DNA from: LH-M37 sp965602855
GTDB lineage: Bacteria > Pseudomonadota > Gammaproteobacteria > SZUA-229
Length of the DNA: 64,000 nucleotides
Assembly (NCBI GenBank): GCA_965602855.1
Contig: CBFCZV010000001.1
Span: 1-64,000, forward strand
Reading direction: 5' to 3'
Below are positions 59,272 through 64,000 of the stretch, piece by piece (position 1 is the stretch's first letter; each line of letters opens with the position of its first letter). The notes below the pieces were generated by a model. That model was not told where the DNA came from and searched no databases. It saw only the letters and a list, made by a program, of their open reading frames with translations. Made by a program: the position numbers and the translations under genes.

Positions 59272-59996
59272 TGTCGATACTTCGCGCAAAAAATCTGGTC
59301 AAAAGCTTTAAAACCCGAGCCGTGGTCAATGATGTCTCCATTGAAATAAAAAGTGGCGAAGTCGTTGGACTGCTCGGCCCCAACGGTGCGGGTAAAACAA
59401 CCAGCTTTTATATGGTGGTCGGACTGGTACCCGTAGATGGCGGCCAGATTTTTCTGGATGATGAGGACATCACCGACCTGCCCGTACACGCACGGGCGCG
59501 CAAGGGCATCGGCTACCTGCCACAGGAAGCCTCGGTATTTAGAAAATTAACGGTTGAACAGAACATTCAGGCTATTCTTGAACACAATTCAGCACTCGAT
59601 AAAGAGGCTCGGGAACATCTGCTGGAATCCCTGCTGGAAGATTTTCAGATTCAGCATATCCGCGAATCCACCGGCATGAGTCTATCTGGCGGAGAGCGCC
59701 GTCGCGTTGAAATTGCCCGCGCACTCGCATCTCAGCCCTCTTTTATCTTACTGGATGAGCCTTTTGCTGGCGTCGACCCAATTTCGGTCATCGAAATACA
59801 GAAAATCATTACTCATTTGACCGAGCGCAATATTGGCGTACTGATTACCGACCACAATGTTCGTGAAACATTGGGAATTTGTCAGCACGCTTACATCCTG
59901 AGTGATGGTAAGATTATCGCTGAGGGTAGCGCAGAGGACATTTTATCCAATCAACAGGTTCGTGATGTTTACCTTGGACGTGATTTTCAGCTATAA
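59271..59996 (+). CDS. lptB: LptB, ATPase of the LPS transporter
   Basis: A 241-residue ABC ATPase. Walker A is in GLLGPNGAGKTTSFYMVVGL, the Q-loop in GIGYLPQEASVF, the signature in TGMSLSGGERRRVEIARALA, and Walker B in FILLDEPFAGVDPISV. With LptFG it extracts LPS from the inner membrane. The start is GTG, overlapping the lptA stop. rpoN follows after 115 nt. Confidence 0.97.
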   Translation: MSILRAKNLVKSFKTRAVVNDVSIEIKSGEVVGLLGPNGAGKTTSFYMVVGLVPVDGGQIFLDDEDITDLPVHARARKGIGYLPQEASVFRKLTVEQNIQAILEHNSALDKEAREHLLESLLEDFQIQHIRESTGMSLSGGERRRVEIARALASQPSFILLDEPFAGVDPISVIEIQKIITHLTERNIGVLITDHNVRETLGICQHAYILSDGKIIAEGSAEDILSNQQVRDVYLGRDFQL

Positions 59997-60111
59997 AACA
60001 TGTATGAGTTTCAATCAACAACAGCAACAACAAGCAGCACCGTGTCATCATTAAAGATACTTCTGATTTTGCCAGGCTTTCACAGCATGAACGAGAGAAC
60101 CTGATCGCAAC

Positions 60112-61581
60112 ATGAAACCTTCACTTCAGTTAAATATTGGCCAACATCTGACGATGACCCCGCAGTTGCAGCAGGCCATACGCCTGTTACAACTATCCAC
60201 GCTCGATTTGCAGGCCGAGATCCAGCAGACGCTCGAAGAAAACCCTATGCTGGAGCTGGAAGAAGACAGCTCATCTAACGATACATCGACCGATTCAAAT
60301 GAATCTGATACCACAACCGAGACCGAAATTTCAGCCGGTGATTCTCAGATAGACATGGAAAAGAATCAGGAAATCCCTGATGAATTACCCGTTGATACTG
60401 ACTGGGGCGATATCTACGACATCGCACCCGCTAATACCAGCAGCTCGACCAGTGAGGGTGGTAACGACTACCTGGAAAACCAGTCTGTTGGCGGTGAAAA
60501 TCTTCAGGATCACCTGCTCTGGCAATTACAAAACAGCCCCACCAGCGAAACCGATTTACTCATCGGCACGGCCATTATCGATGCTATTAGTGATGATGGT
60601 TATCTCACTGAAACTATCGAAGAAATTCATCAGAGCCTGATCAATGAACTCGATATCGAACTCGATGAAGTTGAAGCTGTGCTGCATCGCATTCAACGTT
60701 TCGACCCACTGGGCGTTGGCGCACGCGATCTGCGCGAGTGCCTGTTATTACAACTGGAACAATTCGATACTGAAACTCGCGAACTGGCCGATGTTAAAAT
60801 GTTGATCGAAAATTATCTCGACCTGATTGGTGCACACGATTACGCAAGACTACAACGTAAAACCCGTCGTAGCGAAGAGGAGCTGCATACGCTAATCAGC
60901 TTCATACAAACACTCAACCCCAAACCGGGTTCTGTCATCAGCAGCAGTACCACCCACTATATCGCTCCCGATATTTATGTACGCAAGATCAATGGCCACT
61001 GGCGAGTTGATCTCAACCCGGACACCGCACCAAAAATCAGGGTCAACCAGATCTATGCTGACCACCTGAAAGGTGCTGGCCGTGACAATAACAATTCACA
61101 GCTCAAAACCAGCCTTCAGGAAGCACGCTGGTTTATCAAAAGCCTGCAAAGTCGCAATGAAACGCTGATGCGTGTCGGTAAAGCCATCGTTGAGCGCCAG
61201 CGTCTATTTCTGGAGTACGGCGACGAAGGCATGAAACCCATGATATTACGCGACATCGCCGAAGAGCTGGAGATGCACGAATCAACCATCTCACGCGTCA
61301 CCACACAAAAATACATGCATACACCCCGTGGTGTATTTGAATTTAAGTTCTTTTTCTCAAGCAGCGTTAGCACATCCGATGGCGGCGAGTGCTCGGCAAC
61401 AGCAATCCGCGCCATGATGAAAAAACTCATTGAGAACGAGAATCCACAAAAGCCCATGAGTGACAACAAGATTTCTACCTTCCTGATTAAAGAAGGTATT
61501 AATGTTGCGCGTCGAACTGTGGCAAAATACAGGGAATCGATGATGATTCCCCCTTCAAACGAGAGAAAACGTCTTGCTTAA
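60112..61581 (+). CDS. rpoN: RNA polymerase sigma-54 factor
   Basis: 489 residues. Region I, rich in Gln and Leu, runs SLQLNIGQHLTMTPQLQQAI and LLQLSTLDLQAEIQQTLEEN. An acidic region II follows, then the core-binding domain, a helix-turn-helix (ILRDIAEELEMHESTISRVT) and the RpoN box ARRTVAKYRE. It directs activator-dependent transcription. Position after lptB and before hpf-ptsN is standard. Confidence 0.98.
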   Translation: MKPSLQLNIGQHLTMTPQLQQAIRLLQLSTLDLQAEIQQTLEENPMLELEEDSSSNDTSTDSNESDTTTETEISAGDSQIDMEKNQEIPDELPVDTDWGDIYDIAPANTSSSTSEGGNDYLENQSVGGENLQDHLLWQLQNSPTSETDLLIGTAIIDAISDDGYLTETIEEIHQSLINELDIELDEVEAVLHRIQRFDPLGVGARDLRECLLLQLEQFDTETRELADVKMLIENYLDLIGAHDYARLQRKTRRSEEELHTLISFIQTLNPKPGSVISSSTTHYIAPDIYVRKINGHWRVDLNPDTAPKIRVNQIYADHLKGAGRDNNNSQLKTSLQEARWFIKSLQSRNETLMRVGKAIVERQRLFLEYGDEGMKPMILRDIAEELEMHESTISRVTTQKYMHTPRGVFEFKFFFSSSVSTSDGGECSATAIRAMMKKLIENENPQKPMSDNKISTFLIKEGINVARRTVAKYRESMMIPPSNERKRLA

Positions 61582-61599
61582 ACTTACCGGAGCCTTCCT

Positions 61600-61920
61600 A
61601 TGAAAATAGAACTGACTGGACACCACATTGAAGTTACAGATTCACTACGTAACTACGTCACTGAGAAAATGGAAAAACTCGAACGTCATTTTGATCAAGT
61701 TAGCAACACTCACGTCATTCTGAGCGTTGAAAAAAACACACAAAAAGCTGAGGCCACCGTTCACATGAGTGGTCATGATATTTTTGCCGAAGCACATAGC
61801 GAAGACATGTACGCTTCTATTGATTCACTAGTTGACAAACTCGACAGACAGGTCAAAAAGCACAAAGAAAAGATTAAGAATCATCTACACCACAAACCCG
61901 TTGAAGCACCTATAGACTAA
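61600..61920 (+). CDS. hpf: Ribosome hibernation-promoting factor, short form
   Basis: 106 residues: KIELTGHHIEVTDSLRNYVT, a beta-alpha fold with KAEATVHMSGHDIFAEAHSE and a basic C-terminal helix (LVDKLDRQVKKHKEKIKNHL). It binds the 30S site of idle ribosomes and favours 100S dimers with RMF. It lacks the dimerisation domain of long HPF. It overlaps ptsN by 1 nt. Confidence 0.95.
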   Translation: MKIELTGHHIEVTDSLRNYVTEKMEKLERHFDQVSNTHVILSVEKNTQKAEATVHMSGHDIFAEAHSEDMYASIDSLVDKLDRQVKKHKEKIKNHLHHKPVEAPID

Positions 61921-62390
61921 TGAATTTGAAAGATCTTATCAGCCCTGATTCTGTTGTATGCAACGCTGATGTTGTCAGCAAAAAAAGAGCGCTTGAATTA
62001 CTGGCTGGGTTACTCGCCAATCAGGCAGAAACGAATAAGTCATTTGACATATTCCAGCTTTTAACTGAACGAGAGAAACTGGGCTCAACCTCGCTGGGGC
62101 ATGGCATCGCCCTGCCCCATGCGAGAACGAATTTATGTGATCATGCCATTGGCGTTTTTATTCGCACTAAAAATGGCATTGATTTCGACAGTCCTGATCG
62201 TCAACCTACTGATCTACTGTTCGCCCTGATGGTGCCCGAACACTACACAGATGAACATCTCAACATTCTTGCTGAACTGGCAGGAATGTTTAACGATGAA
62301 AACTTTTGCCAGAATCTACGTTCAGCCGACAATAACGCAGAACTTCATCGTCGATTGACCAGCTGGGATGTCACTTCACAAGCCTCATAA
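61920..62390 (+). CDS. ptsN: PTS nitrogen-regulatory enzyme IIA (EIIA-Ntr)
   Basis: 156 residues. The phosphorylated His67 lies in STSLGHGIALPHARTN. It receives phosphate from NPr and regulates potassium, nitrogen and envelope processes; it does not transport sugar. It is followed by hprK after 6 nt. Confidence 0.96.
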   Translation: MNLKDLISPDSVVCNADVVSKKRALELLAGLLANQAETNKSFDIFQLLTEREKLGSTSLGHGIALPHARTNLCDHAIGVFIRTKNGIDFDSPDRQPTDLLFALMVPEHYTDEHLNILAELAGMFNDENFCQNLRSADNNAELHRRLTSWDVTSQAS

Positions 62391-62396
62391 AACATC

Positions 62397-63344
62397 ATGA
62401 CTCAACTCTTCTCCGCCGAATCCATCATCATCAATCTTTCCAGCAAGATTGAATTGAAATGGGTTGCTGGCCAGGAAGATCCAGACCGTCCCATTCACGA
62501 AGTCAAAGTCAGCGAGCACGCTACTTTAATTGGTCACCTTAACCTGATTCACAAAAACATTATTCAGGTTATCGGCAAAACTGAATGCGACTATTTGCAG
62601 GATCTTGATGAAGAGTTTCGCAACAATATTTTGCAACAGGTTTTTTCTGATAACACTGTCGCTATTATCATGGCAGATGGGATTCCCGTTCCAGACAAAC
62701 TAATCGAATTCGCCAACAAGGGACACGTACCCCTGTTAAGTTGCAAAACACAGAGCAATGAAGTCGTCGATATTGCGCGCTATTATTTGCACGAATTATT
62801 CTCCGACAAGCAAATCGTCCACGGTGTTTACATGGACGTGCTGGGTATCGGTGTATTAATTACCGGCGAAAGTAGTGTTGGTAAAAGTGAACTAGCACTT
62901 GAACTAATCTCACGAGGTCATCGACTGATTGCCGATGACGCCCCCGAACTGACCCGCATTGGCCCCGATATTCTCGACGGTAGAAGCCCCAGTGTACTCA
63001 GAGATTTTATAGAAGTACGTGGACTCGGCGTTCTTAACATTCGCGAAATGTACGGCGATAACGCATTAAAAATAAATAAATATTTACGCCTGATCATTCA
63101 CATGGTACGTCTGTCAAAAGAAGAACTATCAAAAATAGATCGTCTCGAAGGCGCCAGACAAATGCGCAATATAATGGGTGTTGATATACCCGAAGTATTA
63201 CTGCCAGTTGCACCTGGTCGCAATCTGGCAGTACTGGTTGAAGCCGCCGTTCGCAACTATATCTTACGACACAGCGGCTATGATGCCACCAAGGAACTGA
63301 TGGATATTCAACAAAAAGCCATTAGCTCCGGTCAGACCCTGTAA
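62397..63344 (+). CDS. hprK: HPr kinase/phosphorylase
   Basis: A 315-residue bifunctional enzyme that phosphorylates and dephosphorylates the seryl residue of HPr/NPr. The P-loop is VLITGESSVGKSELALELIS, and the family signature is VRGLGVLNIREMYGDNALKI. Presence beside ptsN is found in many gammaproteobacteria outside enterics and pseudomonads. Here it links to a PTS-Ntr phosphorelay; the HPr-like gene would lie beyond the window. Confidence 0.95.
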   Translation: MTQLFSAESIIINLSSKIELKWVAGQEDPDRPIHEVKVSEHATLIGHLNLIHKNIIQVIGKTECDYLQDLDEEFRNNILQQVFSDNTVAIIMADGIPVPDKLIEFANKGHVPLLSCKTQSNEVVDIARYYLHELFSDKQIVHGVYMDVLGIGVLITGESSVGKSELALELISRGHRLIADDAPELTRIGPDILDGRSPSVLRDFIEVRGLGVLNIREMYGDNALKINKYLRLIIHMVRLSKEELSKIDRLEGARQMRNIMGVDIPEVLLPVAPGRNLAVLVEAAVRNYILRHSGYDATKELMDIQQKAISSGQTL

Positions 63345-63349
63345 AGCCG

Positions 63350-64000
63350 ATGAAACTGGTTATCGTCAGCGGGCTTTCTGGTTCAGGCAAAACGGTCGCG
63401 CTTCATACCCTCGAAGATGAAGACTACTACTGCGTCGATAATCTTCCACTAGGCCTGCTGCCTGATTTTGTCGAACGAGTTTCCAATCGAAGCTTACAGC
63501 CGTATGAAAACATCGCTGTTGGTATTGATGCACGCAGTGAAGCCAATGATTTGCGTCACTTTAATAAAATAATTCAACCATTGCGTGAAAAAGATATTCA
63601 GCTTGAAGTTATTTATTTACAGGCAGAACTCAATACCCTTATCAAACGCTTTAGCGACACACGCAGAAAACACCCGCTGACCACCAAAGGCCTGCCACTA
63701 TCAGAAGCCATTGAAGTCGAGCGCGTCTTACTAAGCACAGTTTCATCTGAAGCCGATCTTTTTATCGACACCACTTACACCAATATCCATCAGCTTCGCG
63801 ATCAAATAAAAAAACAAATTGTTGAAAATAGCGGCGCCAAACTTTCATTATTATTTCAATCATTCGGCTTCAAACACGGCACGCCGACTGACTCAGATTT
63901 TGTTTTTGATGTGCGCTGCCTGCCCAATCCACACTGGGAAGCTAATCTGCGCCCACTAAACGGACTCGATAAAGAAGTTGCCGAGTTTTTGCAGCTACAG
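63350..64000 (+). CDS. rapZ: RNase adapter RapZ (partial, runs off the window end)
   Basis: The first 217 codons from the ATG at 63350, which follows hprK by 5 nt. The P-loop is in LVIVSGLSGSGKTVALHTLE, followed by DNLPLGLLPDF, RKHPLTTKGLPLSEAIEVER and FGFKHGTPTDSDFVFDVRCL with the family's C-terminal domain beginning. In E. coli RapZ senses glucosamine-6-phosphate and guides RNase E to GlmZ sRNA. The C-terminus is missing. Confidence 0.96.
   Translation, partial: MKLVIVSGLSGSGKTVALHTLEDEDYYCVDNLPLGLLPDFVERVSNRSLQPYENIAVGIDARSEANDLRHFNKIIQPLREKDIQLEVIYLQAELNTLIKRFSDTRRKHPLTTKGLPLSEAIEVERVLLSTVSSEADLFIDTTYTNIHQLRDQIKKQIVENSGAKLSLLFQSFGFKHGTPTDSDFVFDVRCLPNPHWEANLRPLNGLDKEVAEFLQLQ

Noticed and set aside
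1..64000. CRISPR arrays, tRNA, rRNA and tmRNA genes
   Set aside because: No regularly spaced direct repeats with unique spacers and no clover-leaf or rRNA-like sequence was noticed; a covariance search would be decisive.

Overview
The window looks like the chromosome of a free-living gammaproteobacterium. The evidence is synteny: groES-groEL with fxsA; dsbD-aroQ-accB-accC; rsmI-lpoA-yraN-diaA; sspB-sspA-cytochrome bc1; an AlgW/DegS protease next to hisC; and murA-mlaBCDEF divergent from yrbG-kdsD-kdsC-lptCAB-rpoN-hpf-ptsN-hprK-rapZ. A sulfur-globule-type protein near 32.1-32.6 kb suggests a sulfur oxidiser that stores S0. This is inference from one gene; no sox, dsr or shdr gene is visible.

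Layout. 1-14.3 kb is an accessory region. It begins with the 5' end of hflX. A surface-glycan module follows (glycosyltransferases, pyruvyl transferase, sulfotransferase, methyltransferase), bracketed by 47-bp direct repeats. Then come an IS3 remnant, a VPLPA-CTERM protein, a REP-associated tyrosine transposase, two small genes around an integron attC site (one with a HEPN-like motif, one PD-(D/E)XK-like), a DUF2971 gene, an FAD monooxygenase with an N-terminal zinc-finger-like segment, rsgA and a TrmH/SpoU methyltransferase. Copies of a short TCTGACCCC/GGGGTCAG element are scattered through this part. Two degenerate-to-good attC sites occur without an integrase in view.

14.3-28.4 kb is core: a lipoprotein, a patatin, groESL with a perfect CIRCE operator, fxsA, dsbD with a TlpA-like thioredoxin, aroQ-accBC, TraB/GumN, rsmI, and lpoA-yraN-diaA.

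28.4-39.5 kb is the most unusual block: eleven same-strand, closely spaced genes ending at a hairpin terminator. In transcription order they encode an SCP2-like protein, an RND adaptor with a polyQ insert, an RND permease with an extra C-terminal helix and a histone-H1-like Lys/Ala/Pro tail, two secreted low-complexity proteins, a sulfur-globule protein, a secreted protein with an internal duplication, an orphan ParA/MinD ATPase, a membrane TPR protein, a membrane protein with a CX6CX6CX6C array, and a membrane protein with a Tyr/Asn/Pro-rich tail. I propose that these form one envelope system linked to sulfur globules. This is inference.

39.7-64 kb is core: sspBA, petABC, algW/degS, hisC, an Hsp20 gene, a chemoreceptor next to hisD, hisG (short form), murA, the Mla lipid-transport operon, and divergently the Kdo/Lpt/RpoN/PTS-Ntr operon, which runs off the window inside rapZ. 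No tRNA, rRNA or CRISPR array was seen.
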